NCBI GenBank assembly: GCA_002440235.1
Contig: DJRZ01000064.1
Location: 981-11,962 of the forward strand
Length of the DNA: 10,982 bases
Reading direction: 5' to 3'
Origin: Alphaproteobacteria bacterium UBA6347
GTDB lineage: Bacteria > Pseudomonadota > Alphaproteobacteria > CAAGCB01 > CAG-977
Positions 1 to 6,443 of the stretch are shown here, piece after piece (the stretch's first letter is position 1; each line of letters begins with the position of its first letter). The position numbers and the translations under genes were made by a program. The notes beneath the pieces are model-generated. The model was not told the DNA's origin. It did no database searches and worked only from the letters and a program-made list of their open reading frames with translations.

Positions 1-560
1 TCAGCCGGCTTTTGTTCGACCGGCGCGGGCGCGACCTCCGGTTCGGCGGCGGGCGCGGTTTCGTCGGCGGGACGGAACATCACTTCGACGGGGGTGCCGT
101 CCTCTTCGTAGACGACGGCGGAAGCGGGCGCGTCCTCTTCTTTCGCCGCCATGTCGGCGACCAGAGAACCGATGTCGTCCGCCTGTTGTTCAAACGCCGG
201 CGCGACGGGTTTTTCCGCGGCGGGCAACAGCCGTTCGACCGGCAGTTCCGCGTTGTTTTGGCGCAAGCGTTCGTACACCAGCTTGTCGCGGTTGGGAACC
301 TCCATGCCGCCGGGGGAAGCGGGCTTCATGCCGTCCGCGCCGCCGTCCGCGCCGATGACGGGCAGTTCGCCGCTGTCCGCGCCGTAATAAACGGAAACGT
401 ACCGCCCGAACGTCAAACAGCCGATCGTGACGGCGATAAGCGTCCCGATGGATATTCCGATCAGAATCGCGGGTTTCTTTTTACGCTGTTCCATTCGTTC
501 CTCGCGGAAAGAGGACAGGATATCCTCTTGCGTCCGTTCGGCGTCCTGCCGTGTTTCCAT
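1..560 (-). CDS. Membrane-anchored protein downstream of argS, probably SPOR-domain protein (C-terminus cut off)
   Basis: Open frame from ATG at 560 to the left edge with no stop: 186 residues are visible and the C-terminus is missing. Residues 1-29 are charged and cytoplasmic-like, ending in a KKK cluster. Residues 30-52 form one hydrophobic helix, and the rest is a Pro/Ala/Glu-rich linker, the architecture of a single-pass inner-membrane protein with a long periplasmic tail. In Alphaproteobacteria the gene directly after argS commonly encodes such a protein with a C-terminal SPOR domain that binds denuded septal peptidoglycan. That domain is not in the window, so the SPOR call is inferred from position and architecture. 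The start lies 3 nt after the argS stop, with an AGAGGAG ribosome site inside the end of argS, suggesting co-transcription and coupling. A second ATG at 494 (residue 23) also has a GAGGA upstream and would still keep the helix. Confidence 0.65.
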   Translation of the reverse strand, partial: METRQDAERTQEDILSSFREERMEQRKKKPAILIGISIGTLIAVTIGCLTFGRYVSVYYGADSGELPVIGADGGADGMKPASPGGMEVPNRDKLVYERLRQNNAELPVERLLPAAEKPVAPAFEQQADDIGSLVADMAAKEEDAPASAVVYEEDGTPVEVMFRPADETAPAAEPEVAPAPVEQKPA

Positions 561-563
561 GGA

Positions 564-2315
564 TCACATCTCCTCTGCGGGAACGACGCCGAACACGCCC
601 AGCCCCGACCGGACGACCGTCGCCGCCGCGTCGACCAAAGCCAGACGCGCCAAGGACAGTTCGGGTTTGGCGGATTCCAGAAAACGCAGTTCCGTGTTGT
701 CGCGCCCTTTGTTCCACAATCCGTGAAAAGCCGCCGCCGTGTCGTTCAGATAATAAGCGATGCGGTGCGGTTCGTGCGCCGCCGCCGCGATTTCGATCTG
801 GCGCGGAAATTCCGCCAGCTGACGGATCAGGGCGATTTCGGCGTCGTCCGTCAACAGCGAAAAGTCGGCGTCCGCCAGCGCGGACAGGCTCAAATCGACG
901 CCTTTGAACATTTCTTCGGCGCGGCGGTGGACGGAACGCGCGCGGGCGTAAGCGTAGTTCACATAGAAAACGGGGTTGTCTTTGGATTGTTCCTTGACTT
1001 TTTCGACGTCGAAATCCAGATGCGCGTCGTTTTTGCGCGTCAGCATGATAAAGCGCATCACGTCCTTGCCGACCGCGTCGACCATGTCGCGCAGCGTCAC
1101 GAAGCGTCCCGCGCGTTTGGACATTTTCATCGGTTCGCCGTCGCACATCAGATTGACCATCTGGCACAGTTTGACGTCCAGCTTTCCCTTGCCGTCGGTC
1201 AGCGCCTTGATCGCGGCGGTCATGCGTTTGACATACCCCGCGTGATCCGCGCCCCAGACGTCGATCATGTCGTCGAACCCGCGGCGGTACTTGTCCAGAT
1301 GATACGCCATGTCGGACGCGAAATACGTCTGAAAGCCGTTCGATTTTTTCAAAGCGCGGTCGACGTCGTCGCCGAACAGAGTCGCTTTGAACAGCGTTTG
1401 CGGGTGCGGTTCGTAATCTTCGACGATTTTGCCTTTGGGCGGTTCCAAAACGCCTTCGTAAATCAGCCCCTTGGCGCGCAAAAATTCGATGACCTCGTCG
1501 ACCTTGCCCGCCTCGACCAAAGCGCGTTCCGACGAAAACACGTCGAATTTGATGCCCAAAGCCGCCAAATCGTCGCGAATCATGTCCATCATTCTGTCAA
1601 TGGCGAACGCGCGAAAATCTTTCAGCCATTCGGATTCGGGCTTGCTCAGCCATTTTTCGCCGTCGCGCTCCGCCAGCGCCCTGCCGACGGGAATCAGATA
1701 GTCGCCGGGGTACAGCCCTTCGGGAATTTTGCCGATGTTTTCGCCCAAAGCCTCTTTGTAGCGCAGATAGACGGAACGCGCCAGAACGTCGACCTGCGCG
1801 CCCGCGTCGTTGATATAGTATTCGCGGGTGACGTCGTATCCCGCCTTTTCCAGCAAAGACGCCAACGCGTCGCCGAACACCGCCCCGCGGCTGTGACCGA
1901 TGTGCATCGGTCCCGTCGGATTGGCGGAAACGAATTCGACGTTTTTCTTTTGCCCTTTGCCCATGTCGGAACGACCGAAATCGTCGCCCTGCCGCAGGAT
2001 TTCTTTCAGACAGCCGTCCCAGAACACCTTTGACAGCCGCATGTTCACGAACCCCGGTCCCGCGATTTCGACGGAATCGACGATCGGCAGGCTTTGCAGT
2101 TCGGCGGCGAGGATTTCGGCGAATTCGCGCGGCTTCATACCCGCCTGCCCCGCCAGCACCATGGCGGCGTTCGTCGCGGCGTCCCCGTGGGCGGCGTCGC
2201 GCGGCGGTTCGGCGACCAGCCGCGCCGTGTTCAGTCCGGACGGGATTTTTCCCGCCTTTGCCAGCGCGTCCAAAGCGTCGACGATATTGCTTCTGATGTG
2301 CGTAAAGATGTTCAT
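564..2315 (-). CDS. argS: Arginyl-tRNA synthetase (class I)
   Basis: Charges tRNA-Arg with arginine using ATP in the cytoplasm. The 583 residues match the normal family length. The N-terminal additional domain (about 1-95, tRNA D-loop recognition) is followed by the Rossmann catalytic core. The class I signature HIGH is at residues 138-141, within [16 protein letters not shown] is at 397-400, followed by RAGRFVTL. A helical anticodon-binding domain occupies about 450-583, starting near [12 protein letters not shown] and ending in the conserved-looking [13 protein letters not shown]. The ATG at 2315 is 1 nt past the dgt stop, and its ribosome site (AGGTGAGGA) lies within the last dgt codons, so the two are almost certainly coupled. 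Nothing is broken or missing. The opposite strand carries a long open frame caused by codon bias. Confidence 0.98.
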   Translation of the reverse strand: MNIFTHIRSNIVDALDALAKAGKIPSGLNTARLVAEPPRDAAHGDAATNAAMVLAGQAGMKPREFAEILAAELQSLPIVDSVEIAGPGFVNMRLSKVFWDGCLKEILRQGDDFGRSDMGKGQKKNVEFVSANPTGPMHIGHSRGAVFGDALASLLEKAGYDVTREYYINDAGAQVDVLARSVYLRYKEALGENIGKIPEGLYPGDYLIPVGRALAERDGEKWLSKPESEWLKDFRAFAIDRMMDMIRDDLAALGIKFDVFSSERALVEAGKVDEVIEFLRAKGLIYEGVLEPPKGKIVEDYEPHPQTLFKATLFGDDVDRALKKSNGFQTYFASDMAYHLDKYRRGFDDMIDVWGADHAGYVKRMTAAIKALTDGKGKLDVKLCQMVNLMCDGEPMKMSKRAGRFVTLRDMVDAVGKDVMRFIMLTRKNDAHLDFDVEKVKEQSKDNPVFYVNYAYARARSVHRRAEEMFKGVDLSLSALADADFSLLTDDAEIALIRQLAEFPRQIEIAAAAHEPHRIAYYLNDTAAAFHGLWNKGRDNTELRFLESAKPELSLARLALVDAAATVVRSGLGVFGVVPAEEM

Positions 2316-2316
2316 T

Positions 2317-3495
2317 TCAGATCCTCACCTGCGGGTCAAACAGCCGTGTGTGCAGTTCTATGGCGGACGCGTCCGTCAGTCCGGCGACAAAATCGGCGAT
2401 CAGCCGCGCCTTTTGCTTTTGTCCGTCGGCGTCGGGCGGGCAAAGCCGCGCCATTTCCTGCCATTTCGGCGGTAGAATGTTGTTTTCGGCGAACAGCAGG
2501 GAAAACAGGTCTTTGACGATTCGCTTTCCCTTGCTGGTCATCTGGTTGATTTTGTAATGACGATACATATTCGGAAACAGAAAATCTTTCAAGCTTTGCA
2601 TTTGCGATTTCATATTTTCCGAAAAGGCGACGACGGGTCTGCCGCAACCGCGTATGTCCTCGACGCGCTCCGGTCGCAAAGCTTCCAGATTGGCGCGCGT
2701 CGTGTCGGCGACGTCCAGAATCATGTCGTTGATCATGCGGCGCACGGTTTCGGCGACGATTCTGGAATGTTCGACCGCCGGATATTCGCGTTTCACCCGT
2801 TCGTAATGGTTTTTGAAAAAAGCGACGTTTTCCATCATGTCGCCGACCGATATCAGCCCCGTTTTCAATCCGTCGTCCGTGTCGTGGTTGGAATAGGCGA
2901 TGTCGTCCGCCAAAGACGCGATTTGCGCCTCCGCCCCCGAATAGCCGGACAATTCCAGATCCTGAACGTCGTTGTATTCCCGAATTTCCAGCGGCAGGGG
3001 CGGCTTGCCGTCGCCCGTCAGCGGTCCGTTGTGCTTGACCAGCCCCTCCAGCGTTTCCCAAGACAGGTTGATGCCGTCGAAACGCGGGTATTTCCGTTCC
3101 AGCTTCGTCACGATTTTCAGCGAATGGGCGTTGTGATCGAATCCGCCGTAGTCCCGCATGCATTCGTTCAGCGCCATTTCGCCGGCGTGCCCGAACGGCG
3201 TGTGCCCCAAATCGTGCGCCAGCGCCAGCGCTTCGCCCAAATCGCCGTCCAGCCCCAGCATGCGGCACAGCGAACGGGTGATTTGCGACACTTCCAGCGA
3301 ATGGGTCAGGCGGGTGCGCAGGCTGGTTCCTTCGTGATAAACAAAGACCTGCGTTTTGGATTCCAGCCGGCGGAACGCTTCGGAATGTATGATTCTGTCG
3401 CGGTCGCGCTGGAAACACGTCCGGTACGGCGCCTCTTTTTCGGGATAAAGCCGCCCGCGCGTTTTTTCGGCAAGAGTGGCATACGGAGCTGTCAT
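2317..3495 (-). CDS. dgt: Deoxyguanosinetriphosphate triphosphohydrolase-like protein (HD domain)
   Basis: An HD-superfamily dNTP triphosphohydrolase, which cleaves dNTPs to deoxynucleosides plus triphosphate and so limits the dNTP pool. At 392 residues it fits the shorter dGTPase-like type typical of Alphaproteobacteria. Visible motifs: an N-terminal [21 protein letters not shown] block (about 30-50); H65 in [10 protein letters not shown]94-D95 in [15 protein letters not shown]; and D198 in [11 protein letters not shown]. Together these supply the H...HD...D metal site. The ATG at 3495 is preceded by AGGTG (GCAGGTGTTAAG), and the protein opens with the usual short lead before RGRLYPE. It is the first gene of a dgt-argS-membrane protein operon, with its own likely promoter at 3526-3554. 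Substrate preference cannot be read from sequence; family members may be dNTP-activated with broad specificity. Confidence 0.95.
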   Translation of the reverse strand: MTAPYATLAEKTRGRLYPEKEAPYRTCFQRDRDRIIHSEAFRRLESKTQVFVYHEGTSLRTRLTHSLEVSQITRSLCRMLGLDGDLGEALALAHDLGHTPFGHAGEMALNECMRDYGGFDHNAHSLKIVTKLERKYPRFDGINLSWETLEGLVKHNGPLTGDGKPPLPLEIREYNDVQDLELSGYSGAEAQIASLADDIAYSNHDTDDGLKTGLISVGDMMENVAFFKNHYERVKREYPAVEHSRIVAETVRRMINDMILDVADTTRANLEALRPERVEDIRGCGRPVVAFSENMKSQMQSLKDFLFPNMYRHYKINQMTSKGKRIVKDLFSLLFAENNILPPKWQEMARLCPPDADGQKQKARLIADFVAGLTDASAIELHTRLFDPQVRI

Positions 3496-3525
3496 CTTAA
3501 CACCTGCTTAAAAAAAATCGGTCGG

Positions 3526-3554
3526 ATTATACCAGAACAAAAAGAAAAAGCCAC
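3526..3554 (-). promoter_or_regulatory. Likely promoter of dgt-argS operon, extended -10
   Basis: The minus strand reads TGGTATAAT, a perfect TATAAT (3531-3526) with an upstream TGn extended -10 element. The -35 at about 3554-3549 is poor (GTGGCT), which fits extended -10 promoters that tolerate weak -35s. Transcription would start near 3519, giving a leader of about 24 nt with AGGTG before the dgt ATG. The putative terminator of the C-B-A operon overlaps the -35 region. Confidence 0.6.
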
Positions 3555-3561
3555 GCTCTTT
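3539..3561 (-). terminator. Possible weak intrinsic terminator of the C-B-A operon
   Basis: On the minus strand, AAAGAGC (3561-3555) can pair with GCTTTTT (3551-3545) around a GTG loop, with one G-U pair. A C and further T residues (CTTTTTG) follow. The stem is short and AT-rich, so termination may be partial and the C-B-A message could read into dgt. It lies 20-40 nt after the gene A stop. Confidence 0.35.
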
Positions 3562-3580
3562 TAACGGTTTTTCAATCATT

Positions 3581-5032
3581 TTAGTCGGTCGGATTCTTCG
3601 AAAGCCCGTCCAGAACCGGCGCGACCACGACGGATTTGAATTTTTCCAGCAATTTTTCAAGCCACTTCAACGACTTCAAATCCTCTATCCAGCCGTACAG
3701 CGCGCCTTTCGACGGAGGCGGCAAATCTGCTTCGACGGAGGAAAGCGCCTTTGTTTCGGCATCGGACGCGGGGGCGGATTTGACTGTTTGCGGCGCTTCC
3801 TTCGCCGCGGGTTCGGAAACCGCCGGGGCGCGTTTCGGCGTGAAAGCGGGGGCATTTTGCGCGACATCGAATTTTTCCGGCGTTTCGACGGGCGGGGCGG
3901 CGGCGGGGAATTTCGGGCGTCCGCGGACGGACCGAGCCGCCGTTTTCGCGTCCATGTCCCGTTTGAAATAGTCGCGCCACAGCGGGACGGCGTCGCCCAG
4001 CGCGTTGTTTTCGGCAATCAACCCCTCGTTCGTTTTCGACCGGTACGCGTCGACGCGCCGTTCCAGCCACGTTCTGATTTCGCCGCAGGTCATGCCTTTT
4101 CGCGCCAGCTTTTTATAGTTGGAAACAATGTCGGCTTTAATTTTGTCCGGAACGCCCGACACCGATTTTTCCAGCGCCTTCACGCGCCCGTTCAGACTGT
4201 CGGACAAATAGGCGTACAGCGACGTGCCGCGATCCTCGTTAAACGCCACCGCCGACGCGTAGCCCAAAACGACGTTCACCCGCCCCGTCGGGCAATGCAG
4301 CCGGACGGACGCCCTGTCCATTTCAAGCGCCGCCCGCGTTTTCAGATTCTTGACGACGTTTCCCGAAACGGTTTGATTGTCGGCGGGGGAAACGTCCGCC
4401 GCGCGTTTCGTTTTCAACACTTCGACCGAAACGGCGGGATTTCGGTACACCTTTGTTTTATCGGCTTTTTTTTGCGGCATGTACAGCTGGCGGCTTTGAT
4501 AGGCGTAGTTTTCCTCCCCGTCCAGCAGAGCGTGCTGGCGTTCCCCCTCTTCGCTCATGCGTTCCATGTAACCGGACAGAAGATCCAATATTTCGTCCTG
4601 AATTTGCGGACAGCTCTTCGTCCGGTCGTTCAGCAGCTTTTCAAACCGCACCAAAGCCTCCGCCGCCGTCGCGTTGAAATACCGTTCCCGCACGTTATTC
4701 CACAAAGCGACGTGGGTCAGTTCGTGTTTCAGCACCAAATCGAAGCTCGGCGTTCCTTTTTTTTCACGGTCGACGATTTCTATCCGGTATCCCCTGACGT
4801 CGAACATCACCGTCAAACGCCCGCGGGAACAGTCCGTCTGCGCGCCGTAGCGGCGGCTTGACGGAATCGTGCAGCCCGAAGCCGAAACGCCGCATTGCGT
4901 CACGGGGACGGAAACGATCGTCAGCTTGCGTTCGACCTTCGGCGGATTGCGCACGACTTCCAGCGTCGGGCGCGCCGCGGCGGAAAAGGCGAAAAGCGAC
5001 GCGGCGCAAAAGAACAGCGGAAAGTGCGTCAT
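3581..5032 (-). CDS. Gene A: secreted tandem-domain HELTH metallopeptidase-like protein with a degenerate second domain
   Basis: I do not recognise this as a named protein. It has 483 residues. Residues 1-20 are a signal peptide (hydrophobic core, likely cleavage at SAAA|RP), so it is exported. Domain 1 (about 22-183) has Cys47, Cys54, Cys68, the HExxH motif HELTH at 103-107, Cys141, and a HALLD...YAYQ end. Domain 2 (about 199-345) is a divergent copy: P199-AVSVEV matches P22-TLEVV, 80 versus 81 residues separate that Pro from the motif position, and the RGT plus 8 residues spacing is kept. However HELTH is replaced by SLNGR (279-283), and Cys316-GEIR lies 32 residues further on. Residues about 370-443 are a Pro/Ala/Lys/Glu-rich linker. 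Residues about 444-478 form a predicted amphipathic helix (WIEDLKSLKWLEKLLEKFK). The start at 5032 is chosen because it gives the signal peptide, overlaps the gene B stop as ATGA, and has GGGGA upstream. It is the last gene of the C-B-A operon. Protease activity is inferred from the motif only. Confidence 0.8.
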   Translation of the reverse strand: MTHFPLFFCAASLFAFSAAARPTLEVVRNPPKVERKLTIVSVPVTQCGVSASGCTIPSSRRYGAQTDCSRGRLTVMFDVRGYRIEIVDREKKGTPSFDLVLKHELTHVALWNNVRERYFNATAAEALVRFEKLLNDRTKSCPQIQDEILDLLSGYMERMSEEGERQHALLDGEENYAYQSRQLYMPQKKADKTKVYRNPAVSVEVLKTKRAADVSPADNQTVSGNVVKNLKTRAALEMDRASVRLHCPTGRVNVVLGYASAVAFNEDRGTSLYAYLSDSLNGRVKALEKSVSGVPDKIKADIVSNYKKLARKGMTCGEIRTWLERRVDAYRSKTNEGLIAENNALGDAVPLWRDYFKRDMDAKTAARSVRGRPKFPAAAPPVETPEKFDVAQNAPAFTPKRAPAVSEPAAKEAPQTVKSAPASDAETKALSSVEADLPPPSKGALYGWIEDLKSLKWLEKLLEKFKSVVVAPVLDGLSKNPTD

Positions 5033-5712
5033 TGTTGTCCCCGACACGTTTCGAAACCGTAGGCGTGCGCGCCGTCTGGCGAATCGATCCGACGACCGCG
5101 TTCGGATTGCAGGCTTGCGTGTTCCCCGTCCGCCGCCGAAACCAGCCCGTCGATGTTTTGACGGATTTCCTTGCACGACAGGTCGTCGCGCTGTCCCGCC
5201 TCGTAGACCGCGATCATTTTTTGCGACAAACTCACGACATAGGAATCCAGCACGGATCTGAATATTTTTTCATGCGTCAATTCATGCTTTACGATTTTAT
5301 CGAAAAGACACGTTCCCTTTTGAAATTCGGACGAAACGACCACGACGGGCGGTTGCTTCTGTTCCGCCTTTAAAACCAGGGCGGAACGGTCGCAATCGAC
5401 GTCCGCTTTGAACCCGACGGAATACCTGAAACACGAAAAAGTTTGCGCGCCGCCGCATTCCACTTTTCCCGCCGCGCTCCGAAATTCGGTCTGCGCCGTT
5501 TCCGCGTCGACGGACACCGTCGGTTTGCCGCGGCTGACGGACAGGTACGCGTCCGCCTGACGCCATTGCACGTTCTGTTTGACGACTTTCGTTTTCTGAA
5601 CGACTTTCGCCTCTTTTTGATAGACGCGTTTGTAGCGTTGTTCGCGGGCGCAGGCGGATTGCGCGGAGAAAAGAGCCAGCGCGACAACGAAAGCGGCTTG
5701 AATCCCGTTCAT
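5029..5712 (-). CDS. Gene B: secreted HELTH metallopeptidase-like protein
   Basis: Unrecognised secreted protein of 227 residues. The signal peptide covers about 1-22, with a probable SPase I site after SACA; the Cys there does not sit in a lipobox. Residues 23-55 are Lys/Gln/Arg-rich. The shared domain runs from P64-TVSVD to about 223. It contains Cys86 and Cys94, KGT followed by 8 residues, then HELTH at 143-147. After 32 residues comes Cys180-KEIR, then GEHASLQSE near 197-204 and AYGFETC at the end. Six mature cysteines, an even number, suit an oxidised periplasmic fold. HELTH matches HExxH zinc peptidases, but the third metal ligand is uncertain; acidic and His residues near 197-198 are candidates. 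The ATG at 5712 overlaps the gene C stop as ATGA and has GGGGA before it. An in-frame ATG at 5727 is less likely. It is a paralogue of genes A and C, roughly the single-domain form of gene A. Confidence 0.8.
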   Translation of the reverse strand: MNGIQAAFVVALALFSAQSACAREQRYKRVYQKEAKVVQKTKVVKQNVQWRQADAYLSVSRGKPTVSVDAETAQTEFRSAAGKVECGGAQTFSCFRYSVGFKADVDCDRSALVLKAEQKQPPVVVVSSEFQKGTCLFDKIVKHELTHEKIFRSVLDSYVVSLSQKMIAVYEAGQRDDLSCKEIRQNIDGLVSAADGEHASLQSERGRRIDSPDGAHAYGFETCRGQQ

Positions 5713-6293
5713 TGTTTCCCCGCGCATTGACTGTCCTGATACGAATAGGCGGCGTCGGAATCCAGCAGCGCGTTCTGTTCGCGGTCCCGCGCGACCATAT
5801 GGTCGACCTGACGTTTCAAAACGCCGTTGATTTTCCCGACCTGCGCCGCCGTCAGCGGAGGCGGCATTTTTTCAATCGCGGCAAGCGCCGCTTTGGCGAT
5901 TTCGGGGGAAAAGCGGCGCAGAACCCCGCGATGCAGAGCCAGATGCGTCAATTCGTGTTTCAGCGTCGCGTTGAACAGGCACGATTTTTCCCGCAGATCG
6001 GAGGACAGCTCCACTTCGACGTTCCGCAAGCCCGTTTTCAGCGTCATTTTCGCGATTCCGCCGTCGGGCGCGCGAACGACGTCCCCCGTTTCGACATAGA
6101 ATTGAACGCGCGTGCAACCGCCGCCGTGGTTGATTCCGTTCACGCAATCGAACGATTTTCTGCTGTGAATGAACACGGGGCGTCCTTCGTCGATTTCAAC
6201 CGTCAGCTCGGGTTTCGGGCGCGCGTCAGCCGTTTGCGGCGCGATCAGCCGCGCCAGACAAAGCGAAACGACGAAAACCGGCGGCACTTTCAT
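5709..6293 (-). CDS. Gene C: secreted HELTH metallopeptidase-like protein
   Basis: Unrecognised secreted protein of 194 residues and the first gene of the C-B-A operon. The signal peptide spans 1-24 (cleavage TADA|RP). The mature domain starts P28-ELTVEI, has Cys50 and Cys60, a LKTGLRNVEVELSSDL strand segment, Cys105-LF, then HELTH at 113-117. It ends REQNALLDSDAAYSYQ and Cys190. The K-HELTH spacing from the preceding EKS turn (8 residues) equals that in genes A and B. The position equivalent to Cys180 of gene B is not Cys here, while the Cys just before HELTH (absent in gene A) is kept. The strand-rich N-half, HExxH and downstream Asp/Glu-rich helix loosely recall DUF922 predicted secreted Zn proteases, a tentative link. 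The ATG at 6293 has GGAG 6 nt upstream; a TTG at 6311 in the same frame is possible but has no clear ribosome site. Confidence 0.8.
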   Translation of the reverse strand: MKVPPVFVVSLCLARLIAPQTADARPKPELTVEIDEGRPVFIHSRKSFDCVNGINHGGGCTRVQFYVETGDVVRAPDGGIAKMTLKTGLRNVEVELSSDLREKSCLFNATLKHELTHLALHRGVLRRFSPEIAKAALAAIEKMPPPLTAAQVGKINGVLKRQVDHMVARDREQNALLDSDAAYSYQDSQCAGKQ

Positions 6294-6320
6294 TTCCCAC
6301 TCCGAAAGCAATTTCGTTCA

Positions 6321-6348
6321 TTTAAACAGAGACGCCGAAAAAAAACAA
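6321..6348 (-). promoter_or_regulatory. Possible promoter of the C-B-A operon
   Basis: The minus strand has TTGTTT (6348-6343), a 16-nt spacer containing a T-run, then TTTAAA (6326-6321). This would start transcription about 20 nt before the gene C ATG, leaving room for its GGAG. Both hexamers are imperfect. It is the best candidate found in the 150-nt divergent spacer. Confidence 0.35.
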
Positions 6349-6371
6349 TCCCCGCGCCGCGTATTTTCCTG

Positions 6372-6400
6372 TGGATTCGCTTTGATTTTTCCTGTATAAA
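6372..6400 (+). promoter_or_regulatory. Likely promoter of xthA and the CBS-domain gene
   Basis: TGGATT (6372-6377), a 17-nt spacer, then TATAAA (6395-6400), giving a start near 6407 and a leader of about 37 nt. The surrounding 12-mer CTGTATAAATAA (6392-6403) recurs exactly in the presumed promoter of the phosphoesterase gene, which supports a real -10 element. It lies back-to-back with the gene C promoter region. Confidence 0.5.
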
Positions 6401-6443
6401 TAACGAAAAGTTTCAAAAACGTCGAAGGTCGTCCGACAAAGAC

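Larger units (their letters stand above)
3518..3595. repeat. 11-bp direct repeat TCGGTCGGATT bracketing the gene A / dgt junction
   Basis: Two exact copies of TCGGTCGGATT on the plus strand, at 3518-3528 and 3585-3595. One overlaps the last codons of gene A; the other sits immediately downstream of, and overlaps, the dgt -10 element. It may be a regulator half-site pair, a remnant of local rearrangement, or chance. Confidence 0.5.

Noticed and set aside
1..3. TCA at the left edge could be read as a TGA stop ending the SPOR-like gene.
   Set aside because: The coding frame set by the ATG at 560 uses codons beginning at positions 20, 17, 14 ... 2, so this TGA is one base out of frame and the gene continues beyond the window.
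12..2033. Very long open frame on the plus strand opposite argS (673 codons).
   Set aside because: It is antisense to a complete argS, its translation is Arg/Gln/Phe/Val-rich with no motif, and such frames arise from the codon bias of GC-rich genes. The same explains the long antisense frames opposite dgt, gene A, the CBS gene and the phosphoesterase.
5033..5176. Upstream 48-codon extension of gene A (start at 5176).
   Set aside because: The extension is Arg-rich, overlaps the coding C-terminus of gene B and would bury the signal peptide. The ATG at 5032 has a ribosome site and an ATGA overlap.
5640..5712. Gene B as a lipoprotein because of the Cys near the end of its signal peptide.
   Set aside because: The residues before the Cys (AQSAC) do not fit a lipobox, since position -3 is Gln rather than Leu/Val/Ile; SPase I cleavage after SACA is more likely.
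3581..6293. Firm assignment of genes A-C to DUF922 or a MEROPS family.
   Set aside because: HExxH and the overall layout are suggestive, but the third ligand and family signature cannot be confirmed by eye, so only a tentative resemblance is stated.
5712..6443. N-terminal extension of the xthA frame to 5712.
   Set aside because: This part is antisense to gene C and the promoter spacer, has no family similarity, and would make the enzyme far longer than any normal exonuclease III.
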